From: JAPHTQ01 sp050288165 | GTDB taxonomy: Bacteria; Pseudomonadota; Gammaproteobacteria; Thiohalomonadales; Thiohalomonadaceae | Length of the DNA stretch: 64,000 nucleotides | Assembly: GCA_050288165.1 (NCBI GenBank) | Contig: JBNKDG010000001.1 | Span: forward strand, 62,001-126,000 | Direction: 5' to 3' | Shown: positions 24,966 through 33,852 of the stretch, piece by piece | Layout of the letters: each line of letters opens with the position of its first letter | Position numbering within the stretch: position 1 is the stretch's first letter | Notes under the pieces: model-generated | What the model was told of the DNA's origin: nothing | Databases searched by the model: none | Seen by the model: the letters and a program-made list of their open reading frames with translations, nothing else | Made by a program: the position numbers and the translations under genes

Positions 24966-25835
24966 TCACTGCAGCAGGTTGAGTGCTGCCTCGTAGTCTT
25001 CCTGTGCAGACGGCAGGATGGTCTTCAGCTGTTCGGATTTAAAGCCGGTTAATTGCCAGAGTGGATGCTCGGCAGGAATGAGCGCGTCGACCAACGCCTC
25101 ATCAAAGCTTCCCTGATGGCTGATGCTGGCAGCGATGTGGATCAGCGTTGACTCCGTACGATACGCCTCTGCTTCCTGCGGGTTGATGTGGCTGGCCAGT
25201 ACGTTGCAGAGCATTTGCGGCAACTCCCACAGGGTGGCGAGCGCCGAACCCACCTCGGCGTAGTCGAAGCCCATCAACTCCTGTTCTACCTTATGCAACG
25301 GTATGCCGCGATGACGGTGTTCCAATAGCGCCTTGCGACCCAGCTCCGGGGTGCGTGTGTAGATCACCAGATGACCGATATCGTGCAGCAGACCGGCCAG
25401 GAATATCGATTCATCGCTATACGAGGCGGGTAACAGGTTGGTCATCTGTCGTGCCAGAATGGCGCAGCGCAGACTGCTTCGCCAGTAGCTGTAGATATCG
25501 ATCAGCTCGCGCGGTATGTCGTGGAAGCGCTGGATCACCTCGGTGGCAAGCACCAGATCCCGGGTAGCCTGTCTTCCGATCAGGGTGATCGCGTCGGCAA
25601 TGCTGTCGACCTCTACAGGCAGGGCGAAGAAGGCGCTATTGGCCAGGCGCAGCATACGTGCCGTGATAGCGGGATCGCGTTCGATAACCTCCGCCAGCAT
25701 GGCCGAGGTACTGTCAGGTTCTTCGATGAGCTTGCACAGTCTGGCGTAAATTTCCGGCGGAGTGGCAAGGCTGATATCTCCCTGGAGAAGATCGCTCACC
25801 TTCAGGTCAACCGAACCATAACGGATCAGGGTCAT
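24966..25835 (-). CDS. HDOD domain signalling protein
   Basis: Protein of 289 aa. The HDOD domain (about residues 15-215) is a catalytically variant HD-like fold; here LLHDIGHL keeps an HD pair. Known HDOD proteins act as protein-interaction modules in signalling. The ATG at 25835 follows AAGGAGG and overlaps the stop of the upstream GGDEF-EAL gene by four bases (ATGA), so both are made together and probably work in the same c-di-GMP pathway. Confidence 0.88.
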   Translation of the reverse strand: MTLIRYGSVDLKVSDLLQGDISLATPPEIYARLCKLIEEPDSTSAMLAEVIERDPAITARMLRLANSAFFALPVEVDSIADAITLIGRQATRDLVLATEVIQRFHDIPRELIDIYSYWRSSLRCAILARQMTNLLPASYSDESIFLAGLLHDIGHLVIYTRTPELGRKALLEHRHRGIPLHKVEQELMGFDYAEVGSALATLWELPQMLCNVLASHINPQEAEAYRTESTLIHIAASISHQGSFDEALVDALIPAEHPLWQLTGFKSEQLKTILPSAQEDYEAALNLLQ

Positions 25836-27652
25836 TGCGAGTCCTCCTTGTCCTGCCAATGGTGGCAAATTTGCGGGCTACGGGTCGGTCTGCCGATGTA
25901 GTAGCCCTGGGCATAATCGACACCCATATGGGTGAGCAATCCGAGCGTTTCACGATCTTCTATAAATTCGGCAACGACTTCCTTGCCGAGTCCATGAGCG
26001 ACATCGATCATGGATTGCACGATGGCTTTATCCTGCTGGTCGTTTTTCAGGTTGATGATGAATGAACCATCGATTTTCAGGATATCAATGGGGAATTGTT
26101 TGAGGTATTGATAGGTACTGAAGCCGGAACCAAAATCATCCAGTGCAAAGCGGCAACCCAGATCACGCAGATTACTCACCATACGCCGGGTATCGGCAAA
26201 ACTGAGAATGGCGGAGGTCTCCGTGATTTCGAAGGTCAGGCGTTGTGGATCGATCAGACTGCTTTGCAGTTTGTCCTGCAACAACGTCAGCATCGCTCCT
26301 TCCTGGAAAGCATGACTGGAGAGGTTGACGCCAAGAGAGATTTCACCGTTGTCGGCGAGATAGTCGATGGCGTTGTTTACCACCCACAGATCGATCTGCT
26401 GCGCTAACCCCAGTCGTTCCGCCGCCAGCATAAAGCGCGCTGAGTTCTCATCACCGCCCAGGGTGGATGGGATACGTACCAGTGCTTCAAAGTGGGTGAC
26501 GTTCTTGTGCAGCACATTGAGTACTGGCTGGAAGGTGAGGAATAGCTGGTTGTTGCCCAGTGCCAATCTAATGGGTTGTGCCCAGTGCATATCCTCGCGC
26601 ATATTTTGCAGAATATCGTCATCCTGACTGAAGCGGTGGACTGCATTACCGCCACGGGTCTTGGCGACGAAGCATGCCTGTTCCGCACGCGCCAGCACCT
26701 GGCTGGCGTTGTCCATTACGCCCGGATAGATCATGGTAAGGCCAACACTGATACCGACATGGTAGATGATGGCATCTCCATCCGGCTCGATGTTGGCAAT
26801 AGTAGCCCGAAGCATCTCCGCTTCTCGCCCCGCCTCTGCCTCGTCTACACCTTGCAGAAGGATGGCAAATTCATCCGAACCGAGACGTGCTAATAGATAC
26901 TCTGGTGGTAGAGCGCTGCGTAATCGGTTTGCTACGGTCTGTAGCAGCGCGTTACCCCGATCATGTCCTGCGGCATCGTTATGTAGTTTGAATCGATCGA
27001 GATCGAGGTAGAGCAGTGCATGGGTCAGTCGCCTCTCTGAACCAGAGTTGATGGCGGCGTTTAGCGCGTTCTCAAAGGTTTCACGATTGGCAAGGTCTGT
27101 CAGTTCATCATGTTTGGCGAGGTATTGCAGGCGTGCCTCGATGACGCGGTTTTCCGCGATGCGGGTATTGAAGAATCGCTCCTGACGCATGCGGATACGC
27201 CGTTCGGTCAACATGCGCATGGACAGACGTAGTCGCTGCAGGATATCTGGTGCGCATGTCTGATTGTCATCAAGATGAATGACGTCAAAGAAACCCTGTC
27301 GTAATGCAGCGGTGCGGACCTGGCTGTCTAGAGCGATATTCGGTACCGCCAGTACGATACCCAGCCAGCCTTTTTCCGCCAGTCTAAGAAAGCGCTGACA
27401 CCGCTCCAGCACATTGGTATCGATATCGGGAGTGACCACGACAGCAAGGAAAGGGATGCCGTTTTCCTGGAAGATGAGTTCGCGAGTGTAGAGCGCCAGC
27501 TCTTCAATGGTGGCGAGCTGGGTTGTATCAGGCAGGCCTGCGTCACGGAGTGACTTGACCAGTTGGTCGGCCGGTTTGTCACGGGCATCGGCGACAAAGA
27601 CAGGTATATCAGGATGTTGTATTGGCCTGACGTTGTCGCGATTGTATTCCAC
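25832..27652 (-). CDS. GGDEF-EAL protein, probable c-di-GMP phosphodiesterase
   Basis: Protein of about 606 aa. The N-terminal 150 residues look like a degenerate receiver fold without a phospho-acceptor Asp. The GGDEF domain has GSDEF instead of GGDEF and may only bind GTP. The EAL domain keeps EALVRI, the Asn in LGVNLS, FEITE, DDFGSGF, LKIDG, VVAEFIE and AQGYYIG, so hydrolysis of c-di-GMP is expected. The start is uncertain: no ATG with a good ribosome site is visible, and GTG at 27652 is a compromise; the frame stays open to 27748. Co-translated with the HDOD gene. Confidence 0.87.
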   Translation of the reverse strand: MEYNRDNVRPIQHPDIPVFVADARDKPADQLVKSLRDAGLPDTTQLATIEELALYTRELIFQENGIPFLAVVVTPDIDTNVLERCQRFLRLAEKGWLGIVLAVPNIALDSQVRTAALRQGFFDVIHLDDNQTCAPDILQRLRLSMRMLTERRIRMRQERFFNTRIAENRVIEARLQYLAKHDELTDLANRETFENALNAAINSGSERRLTHALLYLDLDRFKLHNDAAGHDRGNALLQTVANRLRSALPPEYLLARLGSDEFAILLQGVDEAEAGREAEMLRATIANIEPDGDAIIYHVGISVGLTMIYPGVMDNASQVLARAEQACFVAKTRGGNAVHRFSQDDDILQNMREDMHWAQPIRLALGNNQLFLTFQPVLNVLHKNVTHFEALVRIPSTLGGDENSARFMLAAERLGLAQQIDLWVVNNAIDYLADNGEISLGVNLSSHAFQEGAMLTLLQDKLQSSLIDPQRLTFEITETSAILSFADTRRMVSNLRDLGCRFALDDFGSGFSTYQYLKQFPIDILKIDGSFIINLKNDQQDKAIVQSMIDVAHGLGKEVVAEFIEDRETLGLLTHMGVDYAQGYYIGRPTRSPQICHHWQDKEDSQ

Positions 27653-27793
27653 GTTCGAACCAGAGTTGAAATAACCACACGAGTTTACAGCGATTTTACA
27701 ATCTCTGCCAGCGTGAAAAAAGTGTGCTGCTGGTTTGCCGCACCACAATCAAGCCATTACTATTCCGTTACAGAAAAAATAAGGCAGTGCCCA

Positions 27794-29185
27794 ATGCAAA
27801 ACATTTTTTTCTACCTGAGGGTAGTCGCTTTTGGCGTCTTCACTTATCTGGCAACGTTCTCATCCGCGGATGCTGCTGCCGCTATCAACGGTAAACTGGA
27901 ACTCTGGTTTGAATATGATGGCCATCAGGCGAATCTTGTTGAGGCGCCCGGGATTCAGTGCCTGAGACTGCGGGATCGTGTAGACGTCGGATGCAAACTC
28001 TATCGTGGTGAAGATGGGCGCTACTGGATCGATCGTCTTGCAAATGGCAGCTATGCCATTCAGGCAACCGCGACTCAGGGTGGTGCATATTATTACCGTG
28101 AATATCCCGTTGACGTGGATGCCTCAACCACTGGGCCACTTCTCATCGCCCTGAACCGTATCCTGAGTACGCAACAGGAGAGTGCGGATCAGCCGTTGTC
28201 ACTAGACAATAAGAATGAATGTGATGGCTACGCCAGGTATGAGGTCCCTCTGTTGGCACTATTGCCTCTGGCTGAACTCAAGCTCGGATGGCAGCCGCTG
28301 CCTGAAGCGAATCGATATAATTATAAGGTGTGGCGTGTTCGTTGCAGCGACGATAAACAGTTTGAGCCCGTGCTATTGGGGCATGTGACCGATAATACGC
28401 TGAGTGAAAGGTTGCCGCCCAACAACAGTGGTGAATACTACAGTCTGGAACTCTTCGCGCGGCACGGTAATCAGGATATCGGTCAACTGTTAACCCGAGC
28501 GAATGACAACACATTTCGTGCCGAGTACCCATTCATTGTCGTTGATCCGCTAGGGGTACGCGATTGGTATCCCTATCTCCTTCTGTTACTTGTTCTGCCT
28601 GTGCTGCTTTGGGTCTTGCTGTGGCTGTTGCGCGGCACTGCGGTGCTACTGGTACGGCCCGGGAAAGGGGGTGCAGTCACTTTGCTATTGCTCTTGGTGG
28701 GCGTAGGGGGATATCTCCAGCGGGAGCCTTTAACAGACTGGATTACTCAGTTCAGCCTAAAGTGGTATCGCAGTACGGTGCAGAATGTTGGATATAGTGA
28801 ACCCAGAGCATTTAACGGCGGCGAGTGGACGGGTTATCTCGTGGCGACGGGGCGTGAACCATTCTATGGTCGCGACAGGCGCATAGAGATCCGTGTCAAC
28901 TTCCAGGACAAGGCAGCACAAGTGAGTCTGCTGCTGGATGGGGAGTGGCGCGAGGTCAGCCGGAACGGGTTCATGTTGCGTAAGTCTGGAACAGGTATGA
29001 CGCTGTTTGGTCATTTGCGTGATGGTAGCGACAGCGAACTCTGGTCCATTAGTATCGCGGATCTGCGTGACCCGACACTGCGTTTGATGCTCGATAGGGT
29101 GATCACTCATCGCGAGTCAGCAGCAGAGAAGGCTGTTTCAACGCGACGGCAGGCAACAGGTGAACTTCGTCACAGTTTTAAATGA
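27794..29185 (+). CDS. unknown membrane-anchored exported protein
   Basis: Protein of 463 aa that I do not recognise. It has a signal peptide (about 1-27, cleavage near ADA), an exported N-terminal half with a cysteine-containing beta-rich region that could be FN3-like (about 150-245), two membrane segments (about 256-280 and 292-308), and a second soluble domain (about 320-440) ending in a basic tail. AAGG lies about ten bases before the ATG. It faces away from the GGDEF-EAL gene and is followed by the NERD gene after about 100 bases. Confidence 0.7.
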   Translation: MQNIFFYLRVVAFGVFTYLATFSSADAAAAINGKLELWFEYDGHQANLVEAPGIQCLRLRDRVDVGCKLYRGEDGRYWIDRLANGSYAIQATATQGGAYYYREYPVDVDASTTGPLLIALNRILSTQQESADQPLSLDNKNECDGYARYEVPLLALLPLAELKLGWQPLPEANRYNYKVWRVRCSDDKQFEPVLLGHVTDNTLSERLPPNNSGEYYSLELFARHGNQDIGQLLTRANDNTFRAEYPFIVVDPLGVRDWYPYLLLLLVLPVLLWVLLWLLRGTAVLLVRPGKGGAVTLLLLLVGVGGYLQREPLTDWITQFSLKWYRSTVQNVGYSEPRAFNGGEWTGYLVATGREPFYGRDRRIEIRVNFQDKAAQVSLLLDGEWREVSRNGFMLRKSGTGMTLFGHLRDGSDSELWSISIADLRDPTLRLMLDRVITHRESAAEKAVSTRRQATGELRHSFK

Positions 29186-29290
29186 AATGTGTCGGCAATT
29201 TCTGACAGAAACGGTCGTTTTTTTAGGGTACTTTAAGCAACAAGAGCTATAAAAGTTTCATTGCAGCATCACCGTCGCAAGGAGGGGTGG

Positions 29291-30193
29291 ATGATTATCA
29301 AGAACATGGATGAATACTCTGCAGAACTGGCTGCCATTGAACGCCTGCTGTTGAGTGACCCGGCCAAACCAATAGCTGAAGCCCTGCTTCGCGACAAAAA
29401 CACCATCCTGAGTAATCTTCAGCATAAGCGTGATGCGGCTTATCACCTCGATTTCTATTTCACCGATACACCGGATTGGGTGATTCTTCACGATCTACGG
29501 CTTGAGATGGGGGATGTGAGTGCCACCATCGATCATCTGCTGATCAGCCGTGAAATGGACATCTATGTTATTGGAACGAAATACTACAATGCTCGGGTCA
29601 GGGTCGACGAGACAAAGCAGTTTTTCTATATGCAGGACAACCGCCCATTAGCGGTCGACTCCCCGGCTGGGCGTAATCAGAGACATATCGATTTTCTAGC
29701 CAACTATCTCGTCATAAATGGCCTGCTGCCAACCCGTTTCGGACTCGCGATTCGCCCGAACTTTCATAACATCGTTCTGGTATCGCCTACTGCCGACGTA
29801 CAACTTCCGAAACGTGATATCGATTTGCACTGTGAGATAGTGCGTTCGGATCATTTTCTGGAACGGTTTAACCGAAAACTGATAGGTGCCCCAGGCACCC
29901 ATGACTTTATTGCCATGGCAAGACAGGTGTCGTCCGACAATCTGAGAGCGATGGCGGAGAAGATCGCCCGTCGACATATTCCTCGCACTGTCGACTTCAA
30001 TCGCCGTTATGGACTGGCCGCCGCACAGATATTTGAGGAGAAGGACGAAAAGGGAACCGAGACCTGCGCCAGTTGTGCAAAACGAATTACTGCCAGAGTG
30101 GTTCGATATTGCTATGATAACCACGAACTCTTTTCGGGTAAGGCATACTGCTTCGACTGCCAGAAAGGGATTGCCTTCAAGGCCGTCATGTAG
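29291..30193 (+). CDS. NERD-domain protein with C-terminal zinc-ribbon-like motif
   Basis: Protein of 300 aa starting at the ATG with an AAGGAGGGG site. Residues about 70-180 resemble the NERD nuclease-related domain, with ATIDHLLIS holding the conserved Asp. The usual Glu of the E-x-K motif is Gly here (VIGTK), so nuclease activity is doubtful. The C-terminus has CASC and CFDC pairs that could bind zinc, perhaps for nucleic acid or protein contact. NERD proteins are of uncertain function. It is followed closely by a small secreted protein gene. Confidence 0.75.
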   Translation: MIIKNMDEYSAELAAIERLLLSDPAKPIAEALLRDKNTILSNLQHKRDAAYHLDFYFTDTPDWVILHDLRLEMGDVSATIDHLLISREMDIYVIGTKYYNARVRVDETKQFFYMQDNRPLAVDSPAGRNQRHIDFLANYLVINGLLPTRFGLAIRPNFHNIVLVSPTADVQLPKRDIDLHCEIVRSDHFLERFNRKLIGAPGTHDFIAMARQVSSDNLRAMAEKIARRHIPRTVDFNRRYGLAAAQIFEEKDEKGTETCASCAKRITARVVRYCYDNHELFSGKAYCFDCQKGIAFKAVM

Positions 30194-30246
30194 CAAACGC
30201 AAATGCCTGCCCGCAACGACTACCTTTGGTATTACGGGAGGTTATT

Positions 30247-30603
30247 GTGGTTAGAGCATTGAAGCGCTTGGTGGTAAAAGGTGTTCTCCTTTTCACTCTT
30301 TCCTGCCCCGTGGCTGTCCTGGCCGCGATCGATGGTAAGTATCAGGGGGATTATCAGGGTAAGAAAGTGACCGCGGTGCTGGAGACGGCTACGACCACGG
30401 TGACAGGCATCCTGGGGATTGGTGCCGATAGCTACCTGCTTCGTGCCGAATCGACCAATGGTACCTATCCCGGACAGATCAATAACTTAAAAGGCGGCGA
30501 AGCATTAAAGCTGCTAATCAAGCCCAAGGGCGATGGCATTGATGTCGAGGTCACGCCAAAAGGCGCCGCCAAGTGGCAATTCACCCTTAAGCGAGTGCAG
30601 TAA
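30247..30603 (+). CDS. small exported protein of unknown function
   Basis: Protein of 118 aa beginning at GTG six bases after GGGAGG. A signal peptide of about 27 residues ends near VLAA. The mature part (about 90 aa) is basic, beta-rich and carries DGKYQGDYQGKK near its start, a pattern seen in many small envelope proteins, but I recognise no family. It precedes the ECF sigma gene by 105 bases on the same strand. Confidence 0.7.
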   Translation: MVRALKRLVVKGVLLFTLSCPVAVLAAIDGKYQGDYQGKKVTAVLETATTTVTGILGIGADSYLLRAESTNGTYPGQINNLKGGEALKLLIKPKGDGIDVEVTPKGAAKWQFTLKRVQ

Positions 30604-30708
30604 CCTGTTCAATTAAAACAATAAATTTCGCCTGGTTGTTGTCCCTGACCAGACTGCTTTAATTTGCTCTGTAGGGAACCTGTTTCCCGATTTTGACGTT
30701 TCTGAACC

Positions 30709-31287
30709 ATGGCCAAGATTACCTCCCTGTTTCGCCGTGATGCCGCGGATGAGTTTGAGCGCCTGTTGGCCCCGCACATAGAGCGGTTGTTTCGGCTCGC
30801 CTATCGCTATTGTGGCGAGGTGCAACTGGCCGAGGATCTGGTGCAGGATCTGCTGCTCAAGCTATACCCGAAGTGCAAAGAGCTGCGCACGATAGAGGCG
30901 CTGGGACCCTGGTTGGCTCGTAGCCTTTATAACCACTTTATCGATACTACCCGCCGTGGTCAGCGTAGCCCCCTGTACGGTGCGGTATCCGATGATGTCT
31001 TGCATAGCCTGTCTGGTTCAGAGGGTGAGCCAGAGGCAGAGCTGGAAAGGAGCGATATCCAGCGGCATCTGGAACGCGCAATGGCCCGCTTAAGCCCTGA
31101 GCAGCGGGCATTGATTAGTCTGCATGACGTTGAAGGTTATACGTTGCAGGAACTGGAGAGCATGCTGGATACCCCCATCGGCACACTGAAGTCGCGCCTT
31201 CACCGGGGCCGGCTGCAACTGCGCAATGCATTGGGGGAACCTTTGGCGCCTGACGGGCGTTTTGAAGGGCAGAGGGCAAAGAAATGA
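30709..31287 (+). CDS. ECF-family RNA polymerase sigma factor
   Basis: Protein of 192 aa with sigma region 2 (about residues 20-90; LAEDLVQDLLLKLY, then WLARSLYNHFID) and region 4 (about 120-175; LSPEQRALISLHDVEGYTLQELESML, GTLKSRLHRGR). No clear Shine-Dalgarno precedes the ATG. A GGGAA-N5-TTCCC dyad lies about 35 bases upstream (30674-30688). The stop overlaps the anti-sigma start by four bases (ATGA), the usual arrangement for an ECF sigma and its cognate anti-sigma factor. Confidence 0.93.
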   Translation: MAKITSLFRRDAADEFERLLAPHIERLFRLAYRYCGEVQLAEDLVQDLLLKLYPKCKELRTIEALGPWLARSLYNHFIDTTRRGQRSPLYGAVSDDVLHSLSGSEGEPEAELERSDIQRHLERAMARLSPEQRALISLHDVEGYTLQELESMLDTPIGTLKSRLHRGRLQLRNALGEPLAPDGRFEGQRAKK

Positions 31288-31952
31288 GTATTAACTGCGA
31301 TCACTACCATAACGCTATCGAAGAGCTGCTGGACGGTACGTTGACACCTGCGATGGAAGCGGAACTGAACCGCCATTTGCAGATGTGTGCTGGTTGCCAG
31401 CAGCGGCTGGATGAAGAGCGCCACCTCAGGCGGGAGTTGTCACAATTGCCGGTCCCTGCGATGCGCAAGACATTCCCGGCGGAGGCGATGGCCAGAGTGC
31501 GTCAAATGCAGAAGCCAGCACATCGTGGTTTAGGTTTTGCGGCAGGATTTGGTTCTGCCGTCGCTGCTGGATTGGCGCTATGGTTCGCTGTGACCCTGAC
31601 CAGCGTGCCCCCTGAAGAGCAGAGTCTGCAAACGGTCAGTCTGGCGCTGGGGCAGATTGAGCGGGTCAATCTGGTGTTTGACAGTCCGGAAGAGTTTGGA
31701 GAGACCACCTTTGCGCTGTTGCTACCAGAGAATGCCGAACTGGATGGCTATCCTGGTAAACGGGAACTCACCTGGACGGCGACGCTGCATAAAGGCAAGA
31801 ATCGTCTTAGCTTGCCGATACGGGTGGCGGCACCGGGGGATGGGGAAATTGTGGCGCGGATTAGCCAGAGTGATGACATTAAGGTATTCCGCCTCAAGTT
31901 GAATATTCGTCAACAGAGCGGTGCGCAGAGCACGCGATTATCACTTACCTGA
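31284..31952 (+). CDS. zf-HC2 anti-sigma factor
   Basis: Protein of 222 aa. The N-terminal zinc-binding anti-sigma domain shows H-x3-C-x2-C (HLQMCAGC, about residues 30-38); a single membrane helix follows (about 85-107), then a periplasmic domain of about 110 residues. It should hold the ECF factor at the membrane until an envelope signal or thiol stress releases it. Translationally coupled to the sigma gene. Confidence 0.88.
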   Translation: MSINCDHYHNAIEELLDGTLTPAMEAELNRHLQMCAGCQQRLDEERHLRRELSQLPVPAMRKTFPAEAMARVRQMQKPAHRGLGFAAGFGSAVAAGLALWFAVTLTSVPPEEQSLQTVSLALGQIERVNLVFDSPEEFGETTFALLLPENAELDGYPGKRELTWTATLHKGKNRLSLPIRVAAPGDGEIVARISQSDDIKVFRLKLNIRQQSGAQSTRLSLT

Positions 31953-32002
31953 GCAAAGTATTATGTTCAGGTCAGAAAATCAGGTTAAAGTTGGAGAGCG
32001 CA

Positions 32003-32356
32003 ATGAATAACACTACATTTGTCATGGGCGTCGTGCTGACAATGTTGATATTATTCCTGTCAGTGGGGTCGCATGCGGCCGAAGCGGCGGATATGGGCGA
32101 TGTGACGTTGCAGGTCCTGGAAAGCAATGATCCTGCCGATATAGTGAACGATATCAGTCTGCCCGATGTCACTGAGATGGATAGTCATGACGACACGCGC
32201 TCAGCATCACACGACGCGGCCCACGACATAGAGGATCAGGTACGGGATGCCCATGATGAGATCGAGGATGACATCGACGACACCAAAGATGATATCGACG
32301 ATAGCATCGACGAAGCCGAAGTGGATCATGAGGAACCACCCAGCAACGAAGATTGA
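32003..32356 (+). CDS. secreted highly acidic Asp/His-rich protein
   Basis: Protein of 117 aa with a signal peptide (about 1-27, ending near HAAEA) and an extremely acidic mature part. The C-terminal 60 residues repeat units such as DIEDDIDD, DTKDDIDD and DSIDEAE with scattered His, which suggests a coiled or metal-ion-binding helix. GGAGAG precedes the ATG. It directly follows the sigma / anti-sigma pair by 50 bases and is closed by a strong terminator, so it is probably the third gene of that operon or a target of the sigma factor. No family recognised. Confidence 0.72.
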   Translation: MNNTTFVMGVVLTMLILFLSVGSHAAEAADMGDVTLQVLESNDPADIVNDISLPDVTEMDSHDDTRSASHDAAHDIEDQVRDAHDEIEDDIDDTKDDIDDSIDEAEVDHEEPPSNED

Positions 32357-32400
32357 TCTTTTAGCAGGGCAGCGTGCACCTGACCGTTGTACATATATGA

Positions 32401-32428
32401 CCACCCGCGCTGTCGGGTGGTTTTTTTT
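32401..32428 (+). terminator. rho-independent terminator
   Basis: A perfect 7-bp stem CCACCCG / CGGGTGG with a 6-base loop is followed by eight T residues. It closes the sigma / anti-sigma / acidic protein unit. Confidence 0.93.
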
Positions 32429-32456
32429 GTGAATAGCCTCCCCAGGTGATTTGCCG

Positions 32457-33749
32457 GTGATTCGTTTTATTAAGGCCAACACTTTTCTGCTGCTACTGAT
32501 GAGCTGCACTCAGGTGTATGCACTCGGAGAGGTGGAGTTCAGCCAGGGGGTTACCTGGTTCAAACAGGGAGATTATGCGGCGGCATTAAACAGTTTTGTG
32601 GCGGCCAGGCAGGCGGGCATGGATGAACCCAAACTGGATTATAATCTGGCACTGTGCAGCCTGAAACTGAAGCAGTATGAACAGGCGCGAGATAATTTCG
32701 AAAGGGCGGCAGCATATAAACCACTGCAAGGATTGGCATATTTCAATATAGGCTTGCTGGAACTGGATCGAGGGGACCGAGAAGAAGCAGCGAAGTGGTT
32801 TACCCAGGTACGCGATACGGCAAGTGAAGTAAAGTTACGAGTGCTGGCAGAGCAACGGCTGGCGCAAATGGAACAGGCCAATACGATTGAGACGGGTTTG
32901 GTGCGTTGGGACAATGGCTACCGTCTGCACCTAGGCTATGACGATAATATCGAAGACCCCGCTTTGATCGGAACCAGCAACAAAGGCGATACCTTTGCCA
33001 ATGCCATGGCATATCTTACCCGTAGACAAGGCGAAGATGATGGCTACAGGTTGGGTGTGGTGGCTTTTATGCAGCACTATCAGACTGTAACTGTGTATGA
33101 CCTTAATATGTTGCAATTCACTCTGGACAAAGGATTTGTTACAGGAGAATGGCGTAATCGTGTCGGCGCGGACTATGAGTACACCACATTGGGGGGTAGC
33201 GAATACCTGCAAACGACCAAGCTGTATCTAAGCGGAAAATTTTTGCTTTCTGATCTGGATGAGCTCCGTCTACGTTATCGATACAGTAATGTTGGCGCCC
33301 TGAAACAGACCTACGACTACTTGGCAGGTAACCGCCACGAGCTGGAATTACGCTGGACACATCAACGATCTGGTCTGCATCTGCAGGCAGGCTATGAATA
33401 CGAATTGAATGATCGCAATGATTATCGTGGCACCACCGTATTCAGTAGTTATTCACCAACCCGACACACGATTGATTTGCGTGTCGACAAGGAGCTAGCG
33501 ACATACTGGATGCTGAACACCCGTGCCACCTGGCGTGCCAGCCAGTTTAATGATCCCAATATTTTGCCCGACAGTAGCTCTATCAAACGCTCTGACGAAA
33601 GGCTCATGCTGTCTCTAGGCATAAGTCACGCTTTGAGTGACGGTCTGGACATTGGTTTTGAGTACAAATTCACAGAAAACCACTCCAACATCGACACCTA
33701 CCACTACCGACGTAATATTTATACCGTGGATTTAAGCGGCACCTTCTAA
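32457..33749 (+). CDS. TPR plus outer-membrane beta-barrel protein (Slam-like architecture)
   Basis: Protein of 430 aa starting at GTG, seven bases after AGGTGA. A signal peptide (about 1-22) is followed by about three TPRs (25-135) and a C-terminal beta-barrel (about 150-430) of alternating polar/hydrophobic strands that ends in Phe (VDLSGTF), the outer-membrane assembly signal. The barrel begins with HLGYDDNIED, similar to the YDSNV-type entry of DUF560 (Slam) proteins. Slam proteins move lipoproteins or soluble substrates across the outer membrane; this member is somewhat short, so identity is tentative. It lies just after the acidic secreted protein. Confidence 0.75.
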   Translation: MIRFIKANTFLLLLMSCTQVYALGEVEFSQGVTWFKQGDYAAALNSFVAARQAGMDEPKLDYNLALCSLKLKQYEQARDNFERAAAYKPLQGLAYFNIGLLELDRGDREEAAKWFTQVRDTASEVKLRVLAEQRLAQMEQANTIETGLVRWDNGYRLHLGYDDNIEDPALIGTSNKGDTFANAMAYLTRRQGEDDGYRLGVVAFMQHYQTVTVYDLNMLQFTLDKGFVTGEWRNRVGADYEYTTLGGSEYLQTTKLYLSGKFLLSDLDELRLRYRYSNVGALKQTYDYLAGNRHELELRWTHQRSGLHLQAGYEYELNDRNDYRGTTVFSSYSPTRHTIDLRVDKELATYWMLNTRATWRASQFNDPNILPDSSSIKRSDERLMLSLGISHALSDGLDIGFEYKFTENHSNIDTYHYRRNIYTVDLSGTF

Positions 33750-33852
33750 CAGGGCCGACTAAGTGCCTGACGGTAGCAATTGTACCGCCGGGTAGATTGA
33801 GTATTTGCGTGTATACTCCCTGATAGGGTAATGGAGGAGTTTCTGCGCGGAG

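Noticed and set aside
29199..29224. TTTCTGACAGAAA plus T run as a terminator after the 463-aa gene.
   Set aside because: The stem is AT-rich, has a one-base loop and is separated from the T run by a spacer, so it is weak.
30674..30706. GGAACC and TCTGAA upstream of the ECF sigma gene as an autoregulated ECF promoter.
   Set aside because: The spacer is too long and the implied start site would lie downstream of the ATG; only the GGGAA-N5-TTCCC dyad is noted.
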